From the NCBI GenBank assembly GCA_964364145.1, contig CAYILC010000032.1, positions 1-9,663 of the forward strand: 9,663 nt of DNA. The letters are read 5' to 3'. Position numbers and translations under genes: made by a program. Below, one piece after another: positions 1-5,435 of the stretch; position 1 is the first letter of the stretch; each line of letters opens with the position of its first letter. The DNA comes from CAYILC01 sp964364145 (GTDB lineage Bacteria > Patescibacteriota > Microgenomatia > UBA1400 > UBA12028). The notes beneath the pieces were generated by a model. The model saw only the letters and a program-made list of their open reading frames with translations, was not told the DNA's origin and did not search any database.

Positions 1-932
1 TAACACCCAAACATTATACGACTAAACCACTGGAATTTGTTTTGCGCGCACTATATCAAACATTCGGCAGTACATTAAAAAAGTTTATCCGTGAATTTCA
101 ACCCGACCTTATTATTTCCAACAGTCCATTTGCGACATTTGAGCTTCTTCTCGCCAAGAACGAGCTCAAAGCAACGTTTAAAACCGCGGTACACGTCGCC
201 GATCCATACACTCCGCACACACTGTGGTTTACCAACCCAGAGGTTGATCTTTTTTTATCTCCAACTCCCGAGGTTTCTCAAAAAGCGTTAGCTCTTGGAT
301 TTCATGCAGATATTATTAAGACCGTCGGATGGTTAACGCGAAAGGAGTTTTTATCGGATACGCATGATACTTCATTGAAAAAACTTCTTGGTTTCAACGA
401 AGATGATATTGTTTTGTTTCTTGGAGGATCCGGGTTTGGAGATGATAAAACTATCGACATTTGTAAAGAGTTTGTAAAAGCCGGTCTTCATAAAAAAATG
501 AGGTGTATTGTAAACACAGGATTTAATACAATTTCGCTCGGTACTGTAGTATCACTTGCCCAAAAGAACAGGGACGCTTTTGTTATTCTGCCATATCTCT
601 CAAATTTAAAACACGTTCTCGCAATTTCTGACTTGATTATTGGTAAAGCCGGCCCGAATTTCTTGTTTGAATGCATTCAGCTGAAAAAGCCTTTTCTTGC
701 TATTGGATGTATTCCAGGACAAGAAGAGGGGAATTTGGCATTTATACAAAAGAGTGGAATTGGATGGGTTGAAAAAGACCCAAGAAAAATTGGTAAACTT
801 ATTACGGAAATTTTTAGCGATAAAATTGAGTATGCAAAAAAGGTGAGTCTGATTGAAACCATCAGAAAAGAACATCAGGATACTCCAAAAAGAATTGCGG
901 ATGAGATAATGATGGTGTTAAGGATTGAATAG
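1..932 (+). CDS. GT28 glycosyltransferase, MGDG-synthase / processive diacylglycerol glucosyltransferase-like (5' end cut off)
   Basis: The frame is open from base 3 to the TAG at 930-932 with no stop, so this is the 3' part of a gene that begins left of the window; the TTG at 42 is only an internal codon. About 309 residues are visible. Seen: PDLIISNSPF (about 102-131) and the DPYTPHTLWF segment in the acceptor-side domain. A glycine-rich LGGSGFG turn (about 420-440) opens the C-terminal Rossmann domain. The sugar-nucleotide binding part has GKAGPNFLFE (642-671) followed by IPGQEEGN (711-734), close to the KpGG...E and PGQEeeN motifs of MurG/MGDG-synthase enzymes. Family knowledge: these membrane-associated enzymes transfer a hexose or GlcNAc from a nucleotide sugar to a lipid. 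The N-terminal motif and length suit the diacylglycerol branch better than MurG. No transmembrane segment is visible. A weak inverted repeat (GTAAC...GTTAC, about 933-953) follows the stop. Acceptor and donor cannot be told from sequence. Confidence 0.8.
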   Translation, partial: TPKHYTTKPLEFVLRALYQTFGSTLKKFIREFQPDLIISNSPFATFELLLAKNELKATFKTAVHVADPYTPHTLWFTNPEVDLFLSPTPEVSQKALALGFHADIIKTVGWLTRKEFLSDTHDTSLKKLLGFNEDDIVLFLGGSGFGDDKTIDICKEFVKAGLHKKMRCIVNTGFNTISLGTVVSLAQKNRDAFVILPYLSNLKHVLAISDLIIGKAGPNFLFECIQLKKPFLAIGCIPGQEEGNLAFIQKSGIGWVEKDPRKIGKLITEIFSDKIEYAKKVSLIETIRKEHQDTPKRIADEIMMVLRIE

Positions 933-969
933 GTAACGACAATGTATTGTTACTTTAGGTTTGTGTATG

Positions 970-1040
970 AGCGGGTAAGGGGAATCGGACCCCTATATCC
1001 TACTTGGCAAGCAGGTGTTCTACCACTGAACTATACCCGC
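970..1040 (-). tRNA. tRNA-Gly (anticodon GCC)
   Basis: The minus strand folds into a 71-nt cloverleaf. Acceptor GCGGGTA pairs with TACCCGC, the D arm is GTTC/GAAC with a 7-nt loop containing GG, and the anticodon stem CCTGC/GTAGG (one G-T pair) closes loop TTGCCAA with anticodon GCC. The T stem is AGGGG/CCCCT. The discriminator is U, as usual for bacterial tRNA-Gly, and CCA is not encoded. The T loop reads TCCGATT, with C at position 55 instead of the near-universal U. It lies 37 bases beyond the end of the GNAT gene on the same strand and converges with the GT28 gene. Confidence 0.95.
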
Positions 1041-1077
1041 AGTGATATCTTTGCAATCAGGCGTATTGTACCAAACT

Positions 1078-1623
1078 CTAGAGGTTTTTGTACATGAAGA
1101 CTTCGTTTTCGTAGGCTCCGTCATGGAACAATCCATCCGGCAATATGCCGTATTCTTGAAAACCCAATTTTTTGTACAGAGAGATCGCGGGAATATTCTT
1201 TGCGAATACTGTAAGGACTGCCATCCGCAATTTGAGTTCAGTTTTTGCTTGGGCTAATACCTCATTGGCCAATATTTTTCCCAACCCTACTCCACGATAT
1301 GCCAAACAAACACTCACTCCAAACAATCCAATATGTTTTTGTTTATAAGGTTGTCTTCGCATATCGGAAATTCCAACAATTTTGTTTTCCACCAACGCAA
1401 GAATTTTTATCACATCACCCTCCCGTGCCTTTGTAAAATATTTTGCTAAGTATTCTTGCTCCTCTTCAAGCGTTTGTTCGACATTGAGTAAAATGCGCGC
1501 GGGTTCGCGAACAATCGGATTAATATACTCAATCAATCGTTGCGCATCATCGGGCAAAGGATAGCGCAGAACAACTGTTCTTCCATCTTTGAGAGTAACA
1601 GTTTTTGAAAAATTCGAGATCAT
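1078..1623 (-). CDS. GNAT-family N-acetyltransferase
   Basis: A 181-residue protein of the Gcn5-related acetyltransferase fold, which moves an acetyl group from acetyl-CoA to an amine. Seen: motif A at residues about 103-118 with YRGVGLGK, the Q/RxxGxG/A pyrophosphate-binding loop, and motif B at 143-155 (NIPAISLYKKLGF). The C-terminal strand ends in the NEVFMYKNL seen in RimJ/RimL/YhhY-like members. The start at 1623 is preferred. It lies 4 nt after the efp stop and fits a normal GNAT N-terminus. A longer version starting at 1683 would overlap efp by 56 bases and add an unconvincing N-terminal stretch. The gene is probably co-transcribed with efp and relies on translational coupling, with a G-rich stretch near the end of efp as a possible weak ribosome site. 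The substrate is unknown; protein N-terminal or lysine acetylation, an antibiotic, or a metabolite are all possible. Confidence 0.85.
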   Translation of the reverse strand: MISNFSKTVTLKDGRTVVLRYPLPDDAQRLIEYINPIVREPARILLNVEQTLEEEQEYLAKYFTKAREGDVIKILALVENKIVGISDMRRQPYKQKHIGLFGVSVCLAYRGVGLGKILANEVLAQAKTELKLRMAVLTVFAKNIPAISLYKKLGFQEYGILPDGLFHDGAYENEVFMYKNL

Positions 1624-1627
1624 AGAG

Positions 1628-2194
1628 TTAATTCGCCCGCCCGATATATTCGCCTGTTGTGGTATCAACAATAATTTTCTCACCTTTTTTGATAAAAAGG
1701 GGAGCGTGCACTTGAATACCTGTTTCTACCGTCACCATTTTTTTGGGAGAGTTTACGGTGTCACCAGCAACATCATCCTCCGCGTGCGTCACTTTCAACG
1801 TGACTTTTTGAGGGAAACGCACGCCAATCACTTTTTCGTCCAAAAACACAAGATACATGTTGAGCTCTGCAATTAAATATCCAATTTTATCGATAATCAA
1901 CGCTCGCGGAACATTTACTTGCTCATATGTTCGAGGATCCATAAACACAATATCCTCTCCATCCATATAGGAAAACTGCATCTCGCGAGCCATAACGTCA
2001 AGTTCTTCAACACTCTCGTTTGACTTGAAGGTAAACTCAACGGTGTTTGCTGTTTTCACGCTTTTGAGTTTTGTGCGGCAAATCGCTGATCCTTTTCCGG
2101 GCGCGTAAAATTCGGCCTTGGTGACCTCGTATGGTTCATTCTTATATTTGATGAAAATTCCCTTCTGGAGATTTCCACCTTTAATTGTTGACAT
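1628..2194 (-). CDS. efp: Translation elongation factor P
   Basis: 188 residues, normal EF-P length, with three beta-barrel domains: KOW-like domain I (about 1-65), then OB domains II and III. EF-P binds between the P and E sites and rescues ribosomes stalled on polyproline stretches. The tip loop APGKGS carries lysine exactly at codon 34 when the start is 2194, the residue that EpmA beta-lysylates in E. coli. Domain II has the motif around MDPRTYEQ, and domain III ends with the family signature around TGEYIGRA. Two upstream in-frame ATGs (2230, 2203) were rejected. They would add residues absent from the family, and both lie upstream of the predicted transcription start. A near-consensus promoter ends 7 nt before this ATG with no Shine-Dalgarno sequence, so the mRNA is probably leaderless. 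It lies just downstream of the epmA-like gene and 4 nt upstream of the GNAT gene. Confidence 0.95.
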   Translation of the reverse strand: MSTIKGGNLQKGIFIKYKNEPYEVTKAEFYAPGKGSAICRTKLKSVKTANTVEFTFKSNESVEELDVMAREMQFSYMDGEDIVFMDPRTYEQVNVPRALIIDKIGYLIAELNMYLVFLDEKVIGVRFPQKVTLKVTHAEDDVAGDTVNSPKKMVTVETGIQVHAPLFIKKGEKIIVDTTTGEYIGRAN

Positions 2195-2201
2195 GGGATG
2201 C

Positions 2202-2230
2202 ATTATAGCCTGGATAAGCGAACCTGACAA
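2202..2230 (-). promoter_or_regulatory. efp promoter (leaderless type)
   Basis: On the minus strand, -35 TTGTCA (2230-2225), a 17-nt spacer and -10 TATAAT (2207-2202) match the sigma-70 consensus at 11 of 12 positions. Only 7 nt separate the -10 from the ATG at 2194, so transcription should start at or within a base or two of the start codon. The promoter sits between the epmA-like stop (2243) and efp. Confidence 0.8.
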
Positions 2231-2242
2231 CGCCAGTGACCA

Positions 2243-3334
2243 TTAATGATGTGTTGGAGGAAATAAATCATCGATGGGGAAAAACAGTACCTCATTAATG
2301 CTGGCAACATTGGCAAACAACGTAGCAATTCGATCCACACCCATCGCCATACCACCGCATTTCGGCATACCGGATTTAAGTGCGTCGATGAAATCAGTAT
2401 CCATGTCAAAATCTGTTTTTCCCAAAGTACGACGCAATGCTAAATCGGCTACACATCGCTGTTCTTGTTCTTTCCAATCGGTAAGCTCGCTAAACGCATT
2501 ACCCAACTCAAAACCCGCTAAGAAAACTTCAAATCGTTCTGCAAATCGCGGATCATCTACTTTCTTCTTTGAAAGTGCCGCCTGAGAAACAGGGTAGTCA
2601 TACAAAAATGTTGGCGTGTTCATTCCCAAATGCGGCTCAATTTCATTGAACATGATTTGGTTGTAGAGTTGTTCCCAAGTGGTATCTGCTTCGACCGTAT
2701 ATCCTTTTTTTCTGCCTGCCGCTAGAAGTTTTTCTGCCGATAACAGCGTTTCTGTATTGATATTCGCAAATTTTTGAAATGCTTGCGCAACCGAGATTCG
2801 ATCCCACGGTGACTGCAACGAATATATTTTGCCCTGATAGGGGAGTGCGAAATTTGGATTTTTCTTACCAAACACCGTTTTATGGATCGACTGAAAAAGT
2901 TCTTCTGTATCACGCATTACATCGGTATAATTCCCTGGCGTATGATACCATTCCAAAATCGTAAACTCTGGATTGTGCCGACTACTTCGACCTTCGCCAT
3001 TGCGAAAACTTTTGCAGATCTCAAAACAACTGCCTATTCCAACACTAAGTAATTTTTTGAGCGAAAACTCGGGACTAGATGGAAGAAATGCACGATGCGT
3101 ATCGCCTTCAGCAAATTTGAGTTGTGTCTCAAAGACTTCTAAAAATGGCTCTGAGCTAGGTTGAGGAAGAAGCTTGGGTGTTTCAACCTCGTGGAAACCT
3201 TTGCTTTTGAAGTACGCTCGAATCGCGTCGATAACTTTTTCACGGATAAAAAACGGACGAAATCGTTTAGGATTTCGCTGAAAATGTTGCCAACCTATCA
3301 AAATTCTTGTGATGCGCATCAACATCTTCGTCAT
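2243..3334 (-). CDS. epmA: EF-P-lysine ligase EpmA/PoxA/GenX-like (truncated class II LysRS)
   Basis: 363 residues forming a class II lysyl-tRNA-synthetase catalytic core without the N-terminal OB anticodon-binding domain, as in EpmA (E. coli form 325 aa). Family role: activates (R)-beta-lysine with ATP and attaches it to Lys34 of EF-P. Seen: motif 1 around HEVETP (48-53), motif 2 FRNGE (110-114) followed by HNPEFTILEWY (120-130), the ELGNAFSELTD block (276-286), and motif 3 GMAMGVDRI (328-336). At A330 the protein has alanine where LysRS has glycine, matching Ala298 of E. coli EpmA, which helps exclude alpha-lysine. The motif 2 loop is one residue longer than in E. coli EpmA. The start at 3334 has AAGG 6 nt upstream and overlaps the 111-aa gene by 68 bases; ATGs at 3325 and 3319 are alternatives. 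Adjacent efp supports the assignment. No lysine 2,3-aminomutase (EpmB) lies in the window. A minimal LysRS is less likely. Confidence 0.85.
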   Translation of the reverse strand: MTKMLMRITRILIGWQHFQRNPKRFRPFFIREKVIDAIRAYFKSKGFHEVETPKLLPQPSSEPFLEVFETQLKFAEGDTHRAFLPSSPEFSLKKLLSVGIGSCFEICKSFRNGEGRSSRHNPEFTILEWYHTPGNYTDVMRDTEELFQSIHKTVFGKKNPNFALPYQGKIYSLQSPWDRISVAQAFQKFANINTETLLSAEKLLAAGRKKGYTVEADTTWEQLYNQIMFNEIEPHLGMNTPTFLYDYPVSQAALSKKKVDDPRFAERFEVFLAGFELGNAFSELTDWKEQEQRCVADLALRRTLGKTDFDMDTDFIDALKSGMPKCGGMAMGVDRIATLFANVASINEVLFFPIDDLFPPTHH

Positions 3335-3602
3335 AGGCTACCTTCACTGCTCCTGCCAAAGGTTGTAACTCTTCAACAGTAAGCGCTTGTAAAAATGTAT
3401 ATGCAGGAAATGCTTGAATAAGAAATTCTAGTGTTCTATCCTTGTAGAGATTCCGTATTAAGTCGAATGCTGCTAATGCTAAAGCGCGGCGTTGTTCTTG
3501 GGACCCCTGTTCTGTAGGCGGACTTTGAAAATTGTCTACAAAATTATATGCTCTGGCCAATTTTGGCGCAAGTTCAGCAATTTGCTCTTGTGTTAGCGGC
3601 AT
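3267..3602 (-). CDS. Hypothetical protein, 111 aa, upstream of epmA
   Basis: I do not recognise this family. It is a soluble, mostly helical-looking protein of 111 residues with no signal peptide, membrane segment or cysteine. The first helix-like stretch is QEQIAELAPKLARAYNFVDN, then a Pro/Gln-rich turn (about 27-37), then alanine- and leucine-rich helices. Translation is supported by a strong Shine-Dalgarno AAGGAG (3612-3607) 4 nt before the ATG. Its last 68 bases overlap the start of epmA in another frame, so the two are probably translationally coupled. An extended -10 at 3649-3641 would give a leader of about 30 nt; the gene also follows tRNA-Phe closely. Context hints at an EF-P or translation link, but nothing in the sequence shows function. 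Confidence 0.75.
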   Translation of the reverse strand: MPLTQEQIAELAPKLARAYNFVDNFQSPPTEQGSQEQRRALALAAFDLIRNLYKDRTLEFLIQAFPAYTFLQALTVEELQPLAGAVKVAYDEDVDAHHKNFDRLATFSAKS

Positions 3603-3640
3603 ATCACTCCTTTTCGAGCAGGATCCGTATATTGGTCAGT

Positions 3641-3649
3641 ATTCTATCA
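3641..3649 (-). promoter_or_regulatory. Extended -10 promoter before the 111-aa gene
   Basis: The minus strand reads TGATAGAAT, i.e. TGn followed by TAGAAT (5 of 6 match to TATAAT). No convincing -35 lies 17 nt upstream. Transcription would start near 3634, leaving about 30 nt of leader with the AAGGAG site. It lies between tRNA-Phe and the 111-aa gene and could give that operon its own expression. Confidence 0.45.
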
Positions 3650-3670
3650 CATGAGATACATTTGTCTTTG

Positions 3671-3743
3671 TGCCAAGCTGAGGAGTCGAACCTCAATTTC
3701 ATGTTTTTCAGACATGCGCCGTGACCACCTTGGCTAGCTTGGC
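3671..3743 (-). tRNA. tRNA-Phe (anticodon GAA)
   Basis: A 73-nt cloverleaf on the minus strand: acceptor GCCAAGC/GCTTGGC, D stem GCC/GGC, anticodon stem CATGT/ACATG closing loop CTGAAAA (anticodon GAA), 4-nt variable loop, T stem TGAGG/CCTCA with loop TTCGACT, discriminator A. CCA is not encoded. It is the last of three tandem tRNAs (Leu, Val, Phe). The D arm is GC-rich with a 3-bp stem, unlike the usual GCTC/GAGC of bacterial tRNA-Phe. Confidence 0.93.
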
Positions 3744-3818
3744 AATGCGGAAATTATATACCAGGATCGCTCAGAGATAAACGCGGGAAATTTATCAGGA
3801 AATCTAACGAGTGTTTTG

Positions 3819-3892
3819 TGGCCGCTAAGGGACTCGAACCCCTGACCTGCCGGATGTAAACCGGACGCTCTAACCAACTGAGCTAAGCGGCC
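3819..3892 (-). tRNA. tRNA-Val (anticodon TAC)
   Basis: A 74-nt cloverleaf: acceptor GGCCGCT/AGCGGCC, D arm GCTC/GAGC, anticodon loop TTTACAT (anticodon TAC) on a CCGG/CCGG stem whose outermost pair (27-43) is mismatched. The variable loop is AGGTC and the T stem AGGGG/CCCTT has loop TTCGAGT. Discriminator A, no encoded CCA. A TAAAAT-like box lies about 20 nt upstream, but transcription with tRNA-Leu(GAG) is as likely. Confidence 0.94.
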
Positions 3893-3923
3893 GCGCTCGT
3901 GCTTCAATCTATTTTACTAAAAG

Positions 3924-4004
3924 TGCCCGGGAGAGGAATCGAACCTCCACGAATTGCTTCACACGCCCCTCGAACGTGCGCGGCTACCATTACGCCACCC
4001 GGGC
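3924..4004 (-). tRNA. tRNA-Leu (anticodon GAG, unusual C33)
   Basis: An 81-nt type II tRNA with acceptor GCCCGGG/CCCGGGC, D stem GCG/CGC, a short variable hairpin GAA-GCAA-TTC, T stem GGAGG/CCTCT with loop TTCGATT, and discriminator A. The fold aligns base for base with tRNA-Leu over the D arm. The only register giving a full anticodon stem is CACGT/GCGTG with loop TCGAGGG. That places GAG at 34-36 but puts C rather than U at position 33. Shifting to make U33 would give Ser(CGA) or Arg(UCG) with broken stems. CCA is not encoded. First of the Leu-Val-Phe cluster. Confidence 0.85.
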
Positions 4005-4014
4005 GAGTGGAGTG

Positions 4015-4020
4015 ATTATA
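4015..4020 (-). promoter_or_regulatory. -10 box of the Leu-Val-Phe tRNA cluster
   Basis: A perfect TATAAT on the minus strand lies 10 nt before the 5' end of tRNA-Leu(GAG), so transcription would start near 4008, giving a leader of only a few bases. No good -35 is seen at 16-18 nt. Confidence 0.6.
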
Positions 4021-4076
4021 GCGAACACAAACGAAAATATCTATGGAACCATCAAGTACTCGTGTTCAATTTCGAA

Positions 4077-4268
4077 TTAACAAGGAGAGTCAGTCTCTTG
4101 TGTTGGAAATGATTTGCCTGTTCCTAAAACGGGTTCCCCACTTATTGGAACGTTGGGATCTGCTGATAGAACATCTAAAAGATAATACATTACCATCAAA
4201 GGAGTATCCTCTCCTTGGGGTGGTAATAAATCAATTTGATGTTCTCTTTTTGTAGAACCAAGAGCCAT
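4077..4268 (-). CDS. Small hypothetical protein, 63 aa
   Basis: I do not recognise this protein. It is 63 residues, polar at the N-terminus (MALGSTKREH) and rich in proline and glycine after that, with a short hydrophobic patch (LMVMYYLLDVL, about 24-34) too short and acidic-flanked for a membrane helix, and a lone C-terminal cysteine. The gene is supported by signals, not homology. An excellent Shine-Dalgarno AAAGGAGG (4284-4277) lies 8 nt before the ATG, and a promoter (TTGATT, 17 nt, TATAAA) would start transcription near 4295. The plus-strand frame covering the same bases has no such signals. It stands alone between tRNA-Leu(CAG) and tRNA-Leu(GAG). A regulatory peptide, toxin or structural small protein are all possible. 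Confidence 0.65.
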   Translation of the reverse strand: MALGSTKREHQIDLLPPQGEDTPLMVMYYLLDVLSADPNVPISGEPVLGTGKSFPTQETDSPC

Positions 4269-4301
4269 TGTAATACCCTCCTTTCGAATATGTCATGGAC
4301 T

Positions 4302-4336
4302 TTTATACATGTTCAATTGTGCAAAATCAAGCACAA
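4302..4336 (-). promoter_or_regulatory. Promoter of the 63-aa gene with operator-like inverted repeat
   Basis: On the minus strand, -35 TTGATT (4330-4325), a 17-nt spacer and -10 TATAAA (4307-4302) lie upstream of the AAAGGAGG/ATG. The -35 sits in the centre of a perfect 6-bp inverted repeat, TTGTGC (4336-4331) and GCACAA (4322-4317), separated by 8 nt. That is a plausible site for a dimeric repressor. Confidence 0.5.
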
Positions 4337-4381
4337 CATTTCTTTTCACATGCAAGACTAATGAACAGTTCTGAATTGTAG

Positions 4382-4408
4382 CTAATTCTCATCTGCGAAC
4401 GAGATTAG
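4382..4408. repeat. Imperfect inverted repeat downstream of tRNA-Leu(CAG)
   Basis: CTAATTCTC (4382-4390) can pair with GAGATTAG (4401-4408) with one bulged base, around a 10-nt loop. It lies just past the 3' end of tRNA-Leu(CAG) on the minus strand and could help end or trim that transcript, but there is no T-run, so it is not a standard intrinsic terminator. Confidence 0.35.
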
Positions 4409-4420
4409 TGAAAATCCATG

Positions 4421-4504
4421 TGCCGAAGAGAGGAATCGAACCTCCAAGGGATTGCTCCCACACGGCCCTGAACCATGCGCGTCTACCAATTTCGCCACTC
4501 CGGC
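4421..4504 (-). tRNA. tRNA-Leu (anticodon CAG)
   Basis: An 84-nt type II tRNA: acceptor GCCGGAG/CTTCGGC (one G-T pair), D stem GCG/CGC, anticodon stem CATGG/CCGTG with loop TTCAGGG (anticodon CAG, normal U33), variable hairpin GGGA-GCAA-TCCC, T stem GGAGG/CCTCT with loop TTCGATT, discriminator A, no encoded CCA. The variable-arm GCAA loop and the T arm match tRNA-Leu(GAG), suggesting the two arose from one ancestor. Confidence 0.95.
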
Positions 4505-4509
4505 AATTA

Positions 4510-4543
4510 CTTGTTGTTGAGCCCAATCAAGCGCAACAACAAG
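4510..4543. repeat. Perfect 10-bp inverted repeat in the tRNA-Leu(CAG) leader
   Basis: CTTGTTGTTG (4510-4519) is the exact reverse complement of CAACAACAAG (4534-4543), with a 14-nt loop in which GC/GC can add two more pairs after a mismatch. It ends 5 nt before the tRNA 5' end on the minus strand. The half facing the upstream gene shares GCTTGATT with the operator-like site of the 63-aa gene. It may be a leader hairpin, a terminator lacking a T-run, or a protein site. Confidence 0.7.
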
Positions 4544-4562
4544 CACCTTCTCCAAGATCTCG

Positions 4563-4571
4563 ATTGTATCA
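4563..4571 (-). promoter_or_regulatory. Extended -10 promoter for tRNA-Leu(CAG)
   Basis: The minus strand reads TGATACAAT, i.e. TGn plus TACAAT (5 of 6). Transcription would begin near 4556, giving a tRNA leader of about 50 nt that contains the 10-bp inverted repeat. The identical nonamer precedes tRNA-Leu(TAG) at 8985-8993. Confidence 0.5.
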
Positions 4572-4599
4572 CGCCAGAATGCTTTTTCGCCGCTAAGTT

Positions 4600-5310
4600 C
4601 TACGTCTTGGGAAACTTTTGCTTAAATGCCGCAATCACAATCTGCGCGGTTTCGTGCGGCTTATAGAACATCGTGTTGATCGTGAGATCGTAATGATTGG
4701 CATGTCGAATGTCTTTGTCAAAGTACTGTTTCACAAACTCGCGCCTGTCCGCATCCAATTTTTGAATAATCTCTTTGGCCACGGGATACGGATGACCTTC
4801 ATAATCGATAGCTCGCTGAATACGGACTTGAACAGGAGCGGTAATGCGCACGTGAAGGCCTTGGGCAAACGGAGTAATATAGTTTGCGCCACGTCCCAAA
4901 ATAACGACATTTCCACGATAGGCAAGGGAGAGAATCACGCGACACAACGCAGTAAAATAGGTAATATCTGAAACATAATTTGGGTTGATAAGTCCTTGAA
5001 CAAGATCCTGAAGCGCTGTTCGACCTTTTTCATCAACTTGATCCACGACACTTTTCCGCAACTTTGTAGACTTTGCTATTTCGTCAATAAGCTCGTGATC
5101 GTAAAAGGTAAAACCAAGACGCTTTGCAACTTCTTGCCCAACAAGTTTTCCGCCACTCCCCGGGTCGCGCGCGATCGTGATAAATGGTTTGGAAAAGCGT
5201 TCCGCTGCAACAAGCGGCTCCTGTAGTTCGTGTTGTGACGCACTTGATCGATCTTGCAAACGGAGGGCAGTCATCATCCTGTTCACAAGGAAAGCATATG
5301 ACATCTCCAT
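4600..5310 (-). CDS. Cytidylate-kinase-like family protein
   Basis: 236 residues of the cytidylate-kinase-like P-loop family (Pfam Cytidylate_kin2 type). Seen: a 40-residue polar N-terminal extension, then strand FITIARDPGSGG with the P-loop GSGGKLVG (51-58). This is followed by FYDHELIDEIA (69-79), the VVILGRGANYI segment (135-145) with the conserved GRG, a LID-like region DADRREFVKQYFD (186-198), and YDLTINT (207-213) near the end. Family members phosphorylate a small substrate with ATP; true CMP kinase activity is not established for this branch. The start at 5310 is chosen because an extended -10 (TGCTATACT) ends 7 nt upstream, giving a leaderless mRNA. ATG at 5304 would also fit the protein. 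It is divergent from the HNH gene and upstream of tRNA-Leu(CAG). Confidence 0.8.
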   Translation of the reverse strand: MEMSYAFLVNRMMTALRLQDRSSASQHELQEPLVAAERFSKPFITIARDPGSGGKLVGQEVAKRLGFTFYDHELIDEIAKSTKLRKSVVDQVDEKGRTALQDLVQGLINPNYVSDITYFTALCRVILSLAYRGNVVILGRGANYITPFAQGLHVRITAPVQVRIQRAIDYEGHPYPVAKEIIQKLDADRREFVKQYFDKDIRHANHYDLTINTMFYKPHETAQIVIAAFKQKFPKT

Positions 5311-5317
5311 ATCAAGA

Positions 5318-5326
5318 AGTATAGCA
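5318..5326 (-). promoter_or_regulatory. Promoter of the cytidylate-kinase-like gene (leaderless type)
   Basis: The minus strand reads TGCTATACT, an extended -10 (TGn + TATACT, 5 of 6). It ends 7 nt before the ATG at 5310 with no Shine-Dalgarno sequence between, so transcription should begin at or next to the start codon. The -35 region is poor, as expected for an extended -10 promoter. Confidence 0.65.
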
Positions 5327-5380
5327 CAAAACGCGTGTGTACTTTAAAATTCCTGAATGAACACAATATGCCATTTTCCG

Positions 5381-5435
5381 ATCAATGTTTCGATAGACCT
5401 ACAACTGGTCTTCGAAAATACATTTGATTTCGAAG
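5381..5435. repeat. Nested inverted repeats between divergent cytidylate-kinase-like and HNH genes
   Basis: The left arm 5381-5399 (ATCAATG, TTTCGA, AGACC) matches the reverse complement of the right arm 5407-5428 in the same order, with small gaps, around a 7-nt centre. The innermost AGACC/GGTCT pair is perfect. A second perfect 8-bp repeat, CTTCGAAA (5410-5417) and TTTCGAAG (5428-5435), overlaps it and covers the HNH promoter -35. There is no T-run, so a simple terminator is unlikely. It could be an operator or an element boundary. Confidence 0.6.

Noticed and set aside
42..932. TTG at 42 as the start of the glycosyltransferase
   Set aside because: The same frame is open back to base 3 with no stop, and GT28 enzymes of this branch have more N-terminal sequence, so the gene is cut by the window edge.
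1624..1683. N-terminal extension of the GNAT protein overlapping efp
   Set aside because: The extra 20 residues lie inside the efp coding end and do not resemble a GNAT N-terminus; the ATG at 1623 sits 4 nt after the efp stop.
4043..4255. Plus-strand 70-aa frame opposite the 63-aa gene
   Set aside because: No ribosome site or promoter, while the minus-strand frame has both in strong form.
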